This document shows, one piece after another, positions 8,790 to 16,829 of a stretch of 36,032 nt of DNA. The translations under genes were made by a program, and so were the position numbers. The DNA is taken from the NCBI GenBank assembly GCA_945893075.1, contig CAMDDX010000031.1, positions 1 to 36,032 on the forward strand, in the 5' to 3' direction. This DNA comes from Planctomyces sp. SH-PL62 (GTDB lineage Bacteria; Planctomycetota; Planctomycetia; Planctomycetales; Planctomycetaceae). Each line of letters starts with the position of its first letter. Positions within the stretch are counted from its first letter, which is position 1. Below the pieces are notes generated by a model. The model ran no database searches, had not been told where the DNA came from, and saw nothing but the letters and a program-made list of their open reading frames with translations.

Positions 8790-9194
8790 CTACACCGAGA
8801 AGCTGCTGCCGCAGCCGCAGGACTTCTTGGCATTCGGGTTTTCAAAGGTGAAGCCACGGCGTTCGATGCCGTCGTAGAAGTCAATCACGGTTCCTTCAAG
8901 GAACATCGCGCTCTTGCGATCGACGGCGACTCGCAGACCGTGCTGATTGGTGACGACGTCGTTCATCTCATCGCACTTGTCGTCGAAGCCCAGGCTGTAC
9001 GAGAACCCGCTGCATCCGCCGCCAGCGACGCCGATTCGCAAGACGGTGGATTCGGGCAGGTTTTTCTCGGTCAGCACACGGTTCATCTCGCCGACGGCCT
9101 TCTCGGTTATGATGACGACGGAAGCAACGGAAGTGGTGGAGTCAGCCGAACCGGCGGAACACGCAGAGGGCGAAGTCATCGTGCAGGAGGACAT
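8790..9194 (-). CDS. A-type iron-sulfur carrier protein (IscA/ErpA/HesB family)
   Basis: 134 residues from ATG 9194, selected because AAGGA lies 10 bp upstream; a longer reading to 9248 has no such site. After a Ser/Thr/Cys-rich N-terminal tail of about 25 residues comes the HesB-like fold ([15 protein letters not shown]...). The three conserved cysteines are present: [15 protein letters not shown] and the C-terminal CGC of [12 protein letters not shown]. These proteins bind [2Fe-2S] or [4Fe-4S] clusters and hand them to apo-enzymes; the IlvD/Edd-type dehydratase elsewhere in this window would be one possible client. The N-terminal tail is longer than in E. coli ErpA. Divergent from the YhaM-like gene. 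Confidence 0.92.
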   Translation of the reverse strand: MSSCTMTSPSACSAGSADSTTSVASVVIITEKAVGEMNRVLTEKNLPESTVLRIGVAGGGCSGFSYSLGFDDKCDEMNDVVTNQHGLRVAVDRKSAMFLEGTVIDFYDGIERRGFTFENPNAKKSCGCGSSFSV

Positions 9195-9399
9195 GGTTTG
9201 GAAATTCCTTGTGGAAAAGGGTCGTGGGAAGTCCTTCGAGCCGAGCATCCATGCGGCTCAAGTGGTTGCAGAGTATAGCAGGCGATCTTCCGGCGAAAAC
9301 TGAGTTTTCGCAAGTTCGTCTGTGAAAACTCTTCCCCGCCCGCTTCGGTGCCGGTTCACCGGTTGATAAAGTGGCCTGACTTCCCACGAGAGACACTCC

Positions 9400-10476
9400 A
9401 TGCAAGCACAACTTCCGTTTGATTCTCGCGAACCGCAAATCAGCCGCTTGAGCGACCTGCAACCCAAGCAGTCGGCCGATTGTTTCGTGCTCCTGGCGAA
9501 CAAAGAGAAGGCGAAGACCCGCGACGGCAAGCCGTACTATCGGGTCACGCTCCGCGACGCGAAGCGAGCCACCACCAGCATGATCTGGAGCGACTCCACG
9601 TTCTTCCTGGAATGCGACACAACCTGGCAGTCGGGTCAGTTCTACAAAGTCCGCGGGCGCTATCAGGAAACCGACTTCGGCCCGCAGTTCGACCTCGAAA
9701 AGATCCGCCCTGTCGAATCCGGCGATGAAGCTCAAGGCTTTCGCACCGGCGATCTCGTGCCGGCCACGCGGTTCAATGTCGAAGAGATGTTCACGGAACT
9801 CATTTCGATCGCTTCACAGCAAATCACGGAAGTCCCGCTCCGAGCGCTGGTGATTGGCCTGCTCATGGAGCATCAGCACGACATCCGCCAAATCGCCGCC
9901 GCGTCGAAGAATCACCACGCCTTCACCGGCGGATTCTTGGAGCACGTCTTATCGGTGACTCGTCTGGCGATGCAGTTCGCCGACAAATACGCCGACTATT
10001 ACCCCGACATGCACCCGCCTCTGAGCAAGTCACTCGTCGCCGCCGGAGCGATCCTGCACGACATCGGGAAAATCCACGAACTGAAGTACGCCCCGTCCGG
10101 CTCAACCTACACCGCCGCCGGACGGCTGGTCGGTCACATTTTCATCGGCCGCGACATGATTCGCGACAAGGCTCATTCAATCCCCGACCTCAATCCGGAA
10201 ACGTTGCTGCGACTCGAACACATCATCATCTCGCACCAGTCGCTGCCAGAATGGGGCTCGCCGATTCCGCCAAGCACACCCGAAGCGTTGCTGGTCGCCG
10301 AAGCCGATAACCTGGATGCGAAATTCCATGAACTCGCCGCCGCCTTGATGATTCCGCCGACACCCGGCGAAGAATTCACCACTCGCGACAACCCGCTCCG
10401 CCGAAGTATCTTTCGCGGGTTGGCTGACAACGGGTCGGCTCAATCTCCCTCGAAAGTCCAAGCCAAGCCAGAGTGA
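9400..10476 (+). CDS. YhaM-like 3'-5' exoribonuclease (OB-fold plus HD domain)
   Basis: 358 residues. Residues 1-110 form an OB-fold nucleic-acid-binding module (SADCFVLLANKEKAKTRDGK, YYRVTLRDAK). The HD phosphohydrolase domain follows: HHAFTGGFLEHVLSV supplies metal-binding histidines, AGAILHDIGKIHEL is the HD pair, and LRLEHIIISHQS a later histidine. This is the domain order of Bacillus YhaM, which trims RNA (and DNA) from the 3' end. The length is slightly above the usual ~315 because of a C-terminal tail. The stop overlaps the next gene's GTG by 4 bp, so the pair is likely translationally coupled. No strong ribosome binding site is seen. Confidence 0.9.
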   Translation: MQAQLPFDSREPQISRLSDLQPKQSADCFVLLANKEKAKTRDGKPYYRVTLRDAKRATTSMIWSDSTFFLECDTTWQSGQFYKVRGRYQETDFGPQFDLEKIRPVESGDEAQGFRTGDLVPATRFNVEEMFTELISIASQQITEVPLRALVIGLLMEHQHDIRQIAAASKNHHAFTGGFLEHVLSVTRLAMQFADKYADYYPDMHPPLSKSLVAAGAILHDIGKIHELKYAPSGSTYTAAGRLVGHIFIGRDMIRDKAHSIPDLNPETLLRLEHIIISHQSLPEWGSPIPPSTPEALLVAEADNLDAKFHELAAALMIPPTPGEEFTTRDNPLRRSIFRGLADNGSAQSPSKVQAKPE

Positions 10477-11138
10477 ATGCCATGATCACGCTGCCCGCTC
10501 CTGCAACCGCCAGCCGCGCCGAGCCGCTGCCTCAGCAACGATTTGTCGTTCGGCAATCGTCGTGGCAGACATACCAGACGGTGTTGAAAGCGTTCGAGGA
10601 CAGCCCCGTTCGAGTCACTTTTGATCGCGGAGCATTGGAACTCATGTCGCCATCAGGTCCACACGAACGACTCAAGAAATTACTCGACCGCCTGATCTCC
10701 GCCGCCGCCGAGGAGCTAGAGATTCCGCTGCGGAGCCAAGGTTCGACGACCTTCTCGCGGGAAGAATTGAATCGTGGGCTGGAACCGGACGAGTGTTATT
10801 ACATCGAACATGAACCCGACGTGCGTGACCGTGATGACGTTGGCTCGGACGACCCGCCGCCGGATCTGGCCGTTGAGGTCGAAGTGTCGCGGACGGCCCT
10901 CGATCGCATGGGCATCTACGCCGATTTGGGAGTTCCCGAAGTTTGGCGCTTGAGTGGCACGGATCTCGTCATGCTGCGATTGGACGAATCGGGCAACTAT
11001 CAAGAAGTGGATCGCAGCGAAATCTTCCCACAGATCCCTCGATCCGTTTTCACCGAGTTGCTGGACCGCCGCTTTGAAACCACAGAGCTGAAACTTGTCG
11101 GCGATTTCCGGAGATGGATTCAGGACAACATCTCGTAG
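10473..11138 (+). CDS. Uma2-family protein (DUF820, PD-(D/E)xK-like fold)
   Basis: 221 residues from GTG 10473, which overlaps the previous stop as GTGA; an ATG at 10482 is the alternative. Family signatures are visible: VTFDRGALELMSPSGPHERL, then PPPDLAVEVEVS (catalytic-type D...ExE) and DLGVPEVWRL. Uma2 proteins have a restriction-endonuclease-like fold, are abundant in cyanobacteria and planctomycetes, and mostly lack assigned functions. The overlap with a YhaM-type nuclease gene suggests the two are made in fixed ratio. The GTAGCC paired-hairpin element follows directly. Confidence 0.9.
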   Translation: MNAMITLPAPATASRAEPLPQQRFVVRQSSWQTYQTVLKAFEDSPVRVTFDRGALELMSPSGPHERLKKLLDRLISAAAEELEIPLRSQGSTTFSREELNRGLEPDECYYIEHEPDVRDRDDVGSDDPPPDLAVEVEVSRTALDRMGIYADLGVPEVWRLSGTDLVMLRLDESGNYQEVDRSEIFPQIPRSVFTELLDRRFETTELKLVGDFRRWIQDNIS

Positions 11139-11168
11139 CCTCGCTGGCTTCGTGGGCACGTTCGCTTC

Positions 11169-11232
11169 GTAGCCACGTTCGCCAGAACGTGGGTTCCGCA
11201 CCAATCGCCCACGCTCTGGCGAGCGTGGCTAC
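11169..11232. repeat. Paired-hairpin element, GTAGCCACG family, copy 1
   Basis: Left arm 11169-11193 and right arm 11208-11232 are 25-bp inverted copies with two differences. Each arm is itself a hairpin: CCACGTTCgccaGAACGTGG on the left and CCACGCTCtggcGAGCGTGG on the right. The two differences between arms are a matched pair within the inner stem, so both inner hairpins remain perfect. A degenerate partial copy (GTAGCCTCGCTGGC...) lies at about 11135-11168. It separates the Uma2 gene from hisD; the same arms recur at 22078. Confidence 0.85.
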
Positions 11233-11250
11233 TGAGTCTCCGCCGTGAAC

Positions 11251-12603
11251 ATGACTACGATCGACTGCACAACGAACAGCGCGGAGAAGTTGTTTGAAGC
11301 ACTTCGTCAAAAGCTCTCGCCGCGCGGAGACGTGGTCTCCGAAGCCGGCCGCCAGCGAACCATCGCACTCTTCGGCGAGCCGCTCACACCACAGCAAGTC
11401 GTCGAACGCATCTGCGGGGAAGTCCGACAGGGCGGATTGCCGGTCGTGTTGGACTACACGAAGAAGCTCGATCGCAAAGAGCTGACTCGCGAAACGCTCC
11501 GAGTTTCTCCGGCCGAATTCGATGCCGCCTTCGCATCAGCCGATCCGGAGTTTTTGAAGACCCTCAGCCGCATCCGCGACAACGTCGTCGAGTTTCAAAC
11601 GAAGCTGCTGAACCAAACGATCTCGTTGACGAAGCGCGACGGCGACGCACGCATCGAACTGCGGCAGCGATACCTGCCGCTCAAGCGAGTCGGCATCTGC
11701 ATCCCCGGCGGTGCGGCGGCGTATCCATCAACATTGCTGATGACCGCCGTTCCGGCTCAGGTCGCTGGAGTGAAAGAGATTGCCGTCGTCGCGCCACCGA
11801 CCGAGTTCGGCAGTTACAACCGCGACTTGCTCGCCACCTGCAAGCTGCTCGGCATCACCGAGGTCTATCGCATCGGTGGAGCACAAGCGGTCGCCGCGCT
11901 GGCCTTCGGAGTCGAAGGCTTGCCGCGAGTCGACAAGATCGTCGGTCCCGGCAACTTGTTCGTCGCGCTCGCCAAGAAGTTCGTCTACGGCGAAGTGGAC
12001 ATCGACAGCATCGCCGGCCCCAGCGAAGTCGTCGTGCTCGCTGATGCGACTGCGAGAGCCGACTTCATTGCTAGTGATCTCATCTCGCAAGCCGAACACA
12101 GTCCCGGATCGGGCGTGCTCATCACTTGGCACGCCCCGCTGATTGCCGCCGTGCAAGACGAACTCACGAAGCAACTCGCGCGACTGCCTCGCGGCGATCT
12201 CGCGCGGACAAGCCTCGAAGACTACGGAGCGTTGATCCTTGCGAAAGACGCCGACGATGCTTGCCGGCTGTCCGACTTACTGGCGACCGAGCACTTGCAC
12301 ATCTCAACCGCCGATCCCGAAGCGATCCTCGCCAAGGTGCAAAACGCCGGAGCGATCTTTCTCGGCCATCACACGCCGGTCGCGGTTGGCGATTACGTCG
12401 CCGGCCCATCGCATGTCTTGCCGACGGGCGGGACGGCTCGGTTTGCGAACGGCCTCTGCGCGAACGATTTTTTGAAACGATCTTCGGTCATCTCATACAA
12501 CGCCACCGCGCTGGCGAACGCCGCAGACGACATCCGCCGCATGGCGTCCGTTGAGGGACTGACCGCACACAGCGCGAGCGTCGATCTCCGGTTGAAGAAA
12601 TAG
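11251..12603 (+). CDS. hisD: Histidinol dehydrogenase
   Basis: 450 residues from ATG 11251; an in-frame GTG at 11245 is equally possible, and neither has a clear ribosome binding site because a hairpin repeat sits directly upstream. HisD oxidises L-histidinol to L-histidine in two NAD-dependent steps with a zinc ion. Hallmarks: LKRVGICIPGGAAAYPSTLL, YRIGGAQAVAALAFG, VDKIVGPGNLFVALAKK, DSIAGPSEVVVLAD, ISQAEHSPGS, EHLHIST, and VGDYVAGPSHVLPTGGTAR. Length and motif order are complete. No other histidine genes lie within the window, so hisD stands alone here. Confidence 0.97.
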   Translation: MTTIDCTTNSAEKLFEALRQKLSPRGDVVSEAGRQRTIALFGEPLTPQQVVERICGEVRQGGLPVVLDYTKKLDRKELTRETLRVSPAEFDAAFASADPEFLKTLSRIRDNVVEFQTKLLNQTISLTKRDGDARIELRQRYLPLKRVGICIPGGAAAYPSTLLMTAVPAQVAGVKEIAVVAPPTEFGSYNRDLLATCKLLGITEVYRIGGAQAVAALAFGVEGLPRVDKIVGPGNLFVALAKKFVYGEVDIDSIAGPSEVVVLADATARADFIASDLISQAEHSPGSGVLITWHAPLIAAVQDELTKQLARLPRGDLARTSLEDYGALILAKDADDACRLSDLLATEHLHISTADPEAILAKVQNAGAIFLGHHTPVAVGDYVAGPSHVLPTGGTARFANGLCANDFLKRSSVISYNATALANAADDIRRMASVEGLTAHSASVDLRLKK

Positions 12604-12700
12604 TTGGACGTTCGAAACAGAGTCAGTGGATGTTTCGAATCGTCCGAGGGCTGAAGCCCAACGGCGAGAGTCTCACTTCAGCGCGAACGCATTTCGGCGA

Positions 12701-12867
12701 CCCTGGAGTGCGGTGGCTCGACACCGCCCTCCATACATTTGGAATGAAAATGTTGATAGCTCCAACAACGAGGTTGTCCAGTCAACTCTGATGCTCGCGC
12801 TGTTTGGACTCTGTGCGTCGAGGTTCCATTCGAATGGAGGGCTGCGTCGAGCCGCAGCACTCCAGGG
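12701..12867. repeat. Paired-hairpin element with 34-bp arms and compensatory differences
   Basis: Arms 12701-12734 (CCCTGGAGTGCGGTGGCTCG...) and 12834-12867 (...GAGCCGCAGCACTCCAGGG) are inverted copies with four differences. Those four fall as two pairs inside an inner stem: one arm has GCGGTG-GCTCGA-CACCGC, the other (reverse complement) GCTGCG-GCTCGA-CGCAGC. Both inner stems stay perfect. The 99 bp between the arms are AT-richer and contain no recognisable gene. Confidence 0.8.
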
Positions 12868-12870
12868 CGG

Positions 12871-12975
12871 CGCTGTTCGCGGGTCTCCCGACCCCGCACA
12901 TGAACGACCGCAAGTCTTCGGGGGAGACCTGTGGTCCAGCGAAGCGGTGGGGTCGGGAGACACGCGCCGAGCGCG
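12871..12975. repeat. Nested-hairpin element, GGTCTCCCGACC family, copy 1 (diverged)
   Basis: Outer arms GCGGGTCTCCCGACCCCGC (about 12879-12897) and GGGGTCGGGAGACACGCGCC (about 12949-12968) are imperfect inverted copies. Between them is a second pair, GACCGCAAGTCTTC and GGAGACCTGTGGTC. The same nested order of outer and inner arms is seen, better preserved, at 17821-17951, and a single outer arm occurs inside coding DNA at 15213. Confidence 0.75.
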
Positions 12976-13124
12976 GTTGTGCCGAACTCCGTTCGCCGGA
13001 ATTCCGCCGTGAGCCGCCCGTCAGGCTGAGATAGCCGCAGGCGGGATGGCCGATACAATCCCAGCCGATCGCTCGCCCCGGCTGGGGAACGCCGGGATTG
13101 CGAGCAGCCAAGATGGAGTCGAAC

Positions 13125-16100
13125 ATGCCTCAAGACGCTGCGTGGCTTCCGTCCGAAATCGCGGAACAATTGACCGAGTTGAAGTCGTGGGTCCGCTGGC
13201 AATGGCTGCTGCGTGGCGCGGGTCGAGTCGGCCTGATCGCGTCGCTCGGTTTGGCCGGGGCGTTTATTGCGGACTATCGGTATGACTTGGCTCCGACGAC
13301 GCGGATTGCGGTGTTGTCGAGCGTTTTGGGTGTGACATTGTTGGCCTTCTTGGCTTGGGTGGTTGTGCCGCTCTGCCGACGGATCGGTTGGGCGGAACTG
13401 GCGGCGATGGCGGATAAGGCGAATCCGCGCTGGGAGGGAGCGCTCACATCGGCGGTGGAATTGTTTGATCCGAACCAGCCGGATGGATTCAAAGGCTCGC
13501 CGGTGATGCGCGAGATGTTGCTCAAGCAAACGCGGCAACGCGTTGATGAACTGGATCTTGAAGAAGTCGTCTCGTCGCGGAAGGCGTGGTCGTCAGTGCG
13601 ATGGGGACTCGCGTCCTGTGTCCTGCTGGCGATTCCGGTGTTCGTCGCGCCGAGCATGTATCGCCAACTCTGGCAGCGATTCCTGATGCCGTGGGGCAAC
13701 TGGGGCACGGCCGGAGCGTGGGTCGTCAACGTCGAGAATGGCGACCGGATCATTGCTCGCGGCAGCGATGTCGAACTGCTGGCGACAGCCGAACGCGACG
13801 GGCAAACCGAGCCGCTGAAGTCGCTGTCACTCGAATGGCGAGACTCAGTCGGCACGACGGATCGCCGAGGGATGCTGTTCGATGAAGCTCGCAAGAGTTA
13901 TGTCGCGCTGGTGCCGCATGTCATGCGCGATTTCGATTTCCGCATCGCGGTCGAGCGACAGAAAACGCGAGACTACAAAGTCCAAGTCGTCGAACCGCCC
14001 GTCGTCACGAAGATCCGGCTCGATGTCGAGCCACCCGCCTACGCCGGTTGGCCCGCACAGTCGCTCGACGGCGCGATCGGTGCGATCAAGGTCTTCGAGA
14101 AGAGCCGGTTGAAGTTCACGCTCGAATTCAACAAGCCGGTCGAGACCGCTCAGCTTGTCTGGCGGCAACACGGCGATGCGAACAAGCCACTGGAACTGGC
14201 CAAGTCGAAGCAGACCGCGACGCTTGAAGTGACCGCTGATCCCAGCGTCGCCGGGCCGTTCCTGTTTGCGCTTCAAGACATCCACAAACTGCCGAACAAC
14301 GACACCGTGCCGCGTGAATTGGTTGTCGTTACTGATGAAGCTCCGAAGCTGACGGTCAAAGGGGATCACAGTTCCGAAGCTCGGCCGGATGACGTCTTGC
14401 CGATCGACGTGACCGCGTCAGACGACGTCGGCCTGGGCACGTTGGAACTGCACTTCACGATCGAAAACAATCCGCGCGAGCCGATCTCCGTCGAAGCGGT
14501 CCGCGGCCAGAAAAGCTGCGAGCATCGCTTCACGCTCGACCTGAGCCAGCTCAAAGTCGAGCACAATCAGTGGCTGAACTATCGGGTGCGCATCACCGAC
14601 GAACGCCCCGAACCCGGCCCGCACGAAGTTTGGTCCGAACCGCGAGTCCTCCGCATCAGCAAGAAGGCCGCGCCGCCAGGTGCCGACGAACTCGCCAAGT
14701 CGCACGAGCAACTCCGCGACGAACTCAACAACCTCCGTCGCGACGTCGCCGCCAAAGCGAACGAGATTCAAGATCTTCGCAAAGAGGCCGCACAAGAGAA
14801 TCGCAAACAGGACGATGCTCGTGATGCCGAACGGGTCGCTCAGCTTCAAAAGCAACTGCATCAACTTACCGAGCGAGCCGAGCAACTCGCCCAGCAATTG
14901 TCGCGAGACCCGCTGTTCCACGAACTCGGCAAGAAGGCCGAGCAGATTGCTCAGAACGAACTCAAGAAAGCCGAAGCCGAAGTCCAACAATCTCGCGGCG
15001 AAGCCGACCAACAACTCAACAAAGAACAGCTCGACCATCTGAATCAAGCCGAGCAGCAACTCGATCGCGCCGCCGAGCAACTGACCGAACTCAAAAAACC
15101 ATTCGACCAACTCGCCGACTTGCAGAAAGATTTGCTCGAACTCCGCCGTCTCTCCCGCCAAGCCGAACAACTCGCCAACCGCGCCGATGAACTTGCCAAG
15201 AACGATGACAACGCTCGGCGCGGGTCTCCCGACCCCGCCGCAGACCAACCCGACGCGCCAGCGAGGGACGGAATTGACGCCAAGGACGAAAAGAAAGCCG
15301 CCACCGAAGCCGCCAAAACCGAACAGGAAAAACAACAACTTGCCGATCAACAAAAGCAGCTCGCCGACTCGCTCAACGATCTCTTGAAACGCCGCCCAGA
15401 ACTCCTCGCCGCCGCGCAGCGCGATCAACTCGATCAACTCGGCGAACTCGCCAAAGAAGCTCGCGAACTCGCTGAGCAACAGAAAGAACTCGCCGAAGCG
15501 CTTCGCCAACAACAAGCTGCCGCATCCGAACGGAATGCCGAACTCGCCGAAAAGCAACAAGACCTCCAACAACGAGCCGAAGCCCAAGTAGACCGGTCAC
15601 TCCGTGACCGGAAAGCCGATGAGCCGACGGCCGACAAGCCTGCGACTCCCGAAGCACTGAAAGACGCGGTCGCGGCGTTGAAGCAAGGCGACCTCGCCGA
15701 AGCTCAGAAGCAACAGCAGCAAGCCGCCAACGAACTCGACCATCTCGCCGCCGAGTTGCAGCAGGCGAAAGCGGATCAATCGCCGCTCGCGAAGGCCGCA
15801 CGCGAGTTGGCCAATGAGCAGAAGAAGCTCGCCGACAAAGCGGCCGAGGCGAACAAGTCCGACAACGCCGAACAGCGTCAGCAAGCCGCTGAGCAATTGA
15901 AACGAGATCAAGCTGCGCTCAATGAACGCATCGAGAATCTTCCGGCCAACAAAGACAACCAGCCGGCCGACGCCGCGAAGAACGATCCCGCTGATCCAAA
16001 AGCTGACAAACCGAACGGCGACGCGAAGCCCGGTGATGCCGCAGCGAAACCGAATCCCGCTCAAGCCGCCCGACAAGAAGCGGAGAAACGCGCGGAGCAA

Positions 16101-16754
16101 GCCGAACAAGCACTCGCCGACGGCAATCTCGAAAAAGCTGCGCAAGAACAACGTCGCGCCGAGCAAGCCTTGCAAGACCTCGCCAAGCAAGCCGCGCAGC
16201 CTGATGTCGCTCGGACGCCCTCGGCCGAGCAGCCGAAACGCTCGGACGAGGGCGTCCAAGCTACGGAACCACTCGCACAGCTTGCCGAAGAACAACGGCA
16301 ACTCGCGAAAGAGGTCGCGCAAGCTCTGAACGAGCAGCGCGGAGAACAGCCGCAACCGAACGCCGCTCAACTTCCCGCCGAGAACGAGCAGGCCAACGCG
16401 AAGAACGCCGGTGAGCAACCAAAGGCCGGTGAGCAACCAAAGGCCGGTGAGCAACCAAAGGCTGGTGAGCAACCAAAGGCTGGTGAGCAACCAAAGGCTG
16501 GTGAGCAACCGAAGGCCGGTGAGCAACCGAAGGCCGGTGAGCAACCGAAGGCCGGTGAGCAACCGAAGGCCGGTGAGCAACCGAAGGCGGGTGAGCAACC
16601 GCAGGTGGCTCAGCAAGTTCGTGAAGCACAGCAAGCTCAGAAGGAACTTGCACAACAAGCTCAGGAACTTCAGAAGCAAGTCGAGCAGGAGTTGGGCAAA
16701 GATTCCGCTGAGGCGAAACAGTCGCAACAGACCGCTCGACTGTGCGAGTCCTGA
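13125..16754 (+). CDS. Giant DUF4175-like membrane/coiled-coil protein, N-terminal part ending at an in-frame TGA
   Basis: 1209 residues from ATG 13125, preferred because GGAG lies 6 bp upstream; the frame is open to TTG 13098. Two membrane helices near residues 25-75 and a third near 155-175 are followed by beta-rich domains (to about residue 520, e.g. LDVEPPAYAGWP, VTASDDVGLGTLELHF) and then some 690 residues of Q/E/A/K-rich coiled coil. In Planctomycetes such proteins usually sit with MoxR/BatA-type genes and are taken to be envelope proteins. The coiled coil contains several dispersed repeats read in frame and an 11-copy KAGEQP tract. It stops at TGA 16752-16754, yet the same frame continues as the same kind of protein to 17807, so the gene appears interrupted. 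Confidence 0.8.
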   Translation: MPQDAAWLPSEIAEQLTELKSWVRWQWLLRGAGRVGLIASLGLAGAFIADYRYDLAPTTRIAVLSSVLGVTLLAFLAWVVVPLCRRIGWAELAAMADKANPRWEGALTSAVELFDPNQPDGFKGSPVMREMLLKQTRQRVDELDLEEVVSSRKAWSSVRWGLASCVLLAIPVFVAPSMYRQLWQRFLMPWGNWGTAGAWVVNVENGDRIIARGSDVELLATAERDGQTEPLKSLSLEWRDSVGTTDRRGMLFDEARKSYVALVPHVMRDFDFRIAVERQKTRDYKVQVVEPPVVTKIRLDVEPPAYAGWPAQSLDGAIGAIKVFEKSRLKFTLEFNKPVETAQLVWRQHGDANKPLELAKSKQTATLEVTADPSVAGPFLFALQDIHKLPNNDTVPRELVVVTDEAPKLTVKGDHSSEARPDDVLPIDVTASDDVGLGTLELHFTIENNPREPISVEAVRGQKSCEHRFTLDLSQLKVEHNQWLNYRVRITDERPEPGPHEVWSEPRVLRISKKAAPPGADELAKSHEQLRDELNNLRRDVAAKANEIQDLRKEAAQENRKQDDARDAERVAQLQKQLHQLTERAEQLAQQLSRDPLFHELGKKAEQIAQNELKKAEAEVQQSRGEADQQLNKEQLDHLNQAEQQLDRAAEQLTELKKPFDQLADLQKDLLELRRLSRQAEQLANRADELAKNDDNARRGSPDPAADQPDAPARDGIDAKDEKKAATEAAKTEQEKQQLADQQKQLADSLNDLLKRRPELLAAAQRDQLDQLGELAKEARELAEQQKELAEALRQQQAAASERNAELAEKQQDLQQRAEAQVDRSLRDRKADEPTADKPATPEALKDAVAALKQGDLAEAQKQQQQAANELDHLAAELQQAKADQSPLAKAARELANEQKKLADKAAEANKSDNAEQRQQAAEQLKRDQAALNERIENLPANKDNQPADAAKNDPADPKADKPNGDAKPGDAAAKPNPAQAARQEAEKRAEQAEQALADGNLEKAAQEQRRAEQALQDLAKQAAQPDVARTPSAEQPKRSDEGVQATEPLAQLAEEQRQLAKEVAQALNEQRGEQPQPNAAQLPAENEQANAKNAGEQPKAGEQPKAGEQPKAGEQPKAGEQPKAGEQPKAGEQPKAGEQPKAGEQPKAGEQPKAGEQPQVAQQVREAQQAQKELAQQAQELQKQVEQELGKDSAEAKQSQQTARLCES
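15213..15275. repeat. Repeat arm embedded in coding sequence (GGTCTCCCGACC family)
   Basis: 15213-15240 (GCTCGGCGCGGGTCTCCCGA...) matches the left outer arm of the element at 17821, immediately followed by AACCCGACGCGCCAGCGAGG (15247-15266), which I also recall as a common planctomycete repeat motif. Both are translated in frame as a Gly/Pro/Arg-rich patch (ARRGSPDPAADQPDAPARDG) that breaks the heptad-like coiled coil on either side. Only one arm is present, so it is a half element. Confidence 0.65.
15588..15611. repeat. CACTCCGTG-core mini-hairpin inside the coiled-coil gene
   Basis: GTAGACCGGTCACTCCGTGA begins here; stem CCGGTCAC / GTGACCGG (15593-15600 and 15604-15611) around TCC. It shares the GTAGAC arm start and TCC loop with the intergenic hairpin at 7864 and is read in frame as VDRSLRDRK, an odd patch within Q/E/A-rich sequence. 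Confidence 0.65.
16209..16264. repeat. Paired-hairpin element (GGACGCCCTCG family) inside the coiled-coil gene
   Basis: 18-bp arms GGACGCCCTCGGCCGAGC (16213-16230) and GCTCGGACGAGGGCGTCC (16240-16257) with one mismatch, ending in AAGCTAC. It is translated in frame as ARTPSAEQPKRSDEGVQATE, unlike the surrounding coiled coil. Similar elements are, from memory, intergenic in other planctomycetes. Confidence 0.65.
16410..16607 (+). repeat. 18-bp coding tandem repeat, 11 copies (GEQPKA)
   Basis: GGTGAGCAACC recurs every 18 bp from 16410 to 16590, eleven times. The wobble variants are ordered in blocks (CAAAGGCC, then CAAAGGCT, then CGAAGGCC), and the last two copies end in GCGG or CAGGTGG. This block order is what slippage or unequal exchange leaves behind. 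It encodes a hydrophilic spacer and is likely length-variable between strains. Confidence 0.95.
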
Positions 16755-16829
16755 AGGGGGAAAGTATCTTCTGGCCAGTTTGGTCAGGCTTCACAATCCG
16801 GACAACAAGCCGCTCAATCCGCTCAGCAA

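Larger units (their letters stand above)
12604..13124. other. 521-bp repeat-filled gap between hisD and the coiled-coil gene
   Basis: No gene supported. It consists mostly of two paired-hairpin repeats (12701-12867 and 12871-12975). Frames that cross it are repeat-encoded and Arg/Pro-rich. The last 120 bp must hold the promoter and leader of the coiled-coil gene, but no clear -35/-10 pair was found. Confidence 0.6.

Noticed and set aside
14418-15587. Long antisense reading frames opposite the coiled-coil gene
   Set aside because: They are Leu/Gly-rich mirror images of the Q/E/A-rich coding strand and have no start signals.
16410-16607. CRISPR-like array
   Set aside because: The 18-bp units are contiguous, have no spacers and are translated as GEQPKA.
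16752-16754. TGA read as selenocysteine or as recoded codon
   Set aside because: The residues around it are a foreign patch in low-complexity coiled coil with no catalytic context, and no SECIS-like hairpin right after the TGA was seen.
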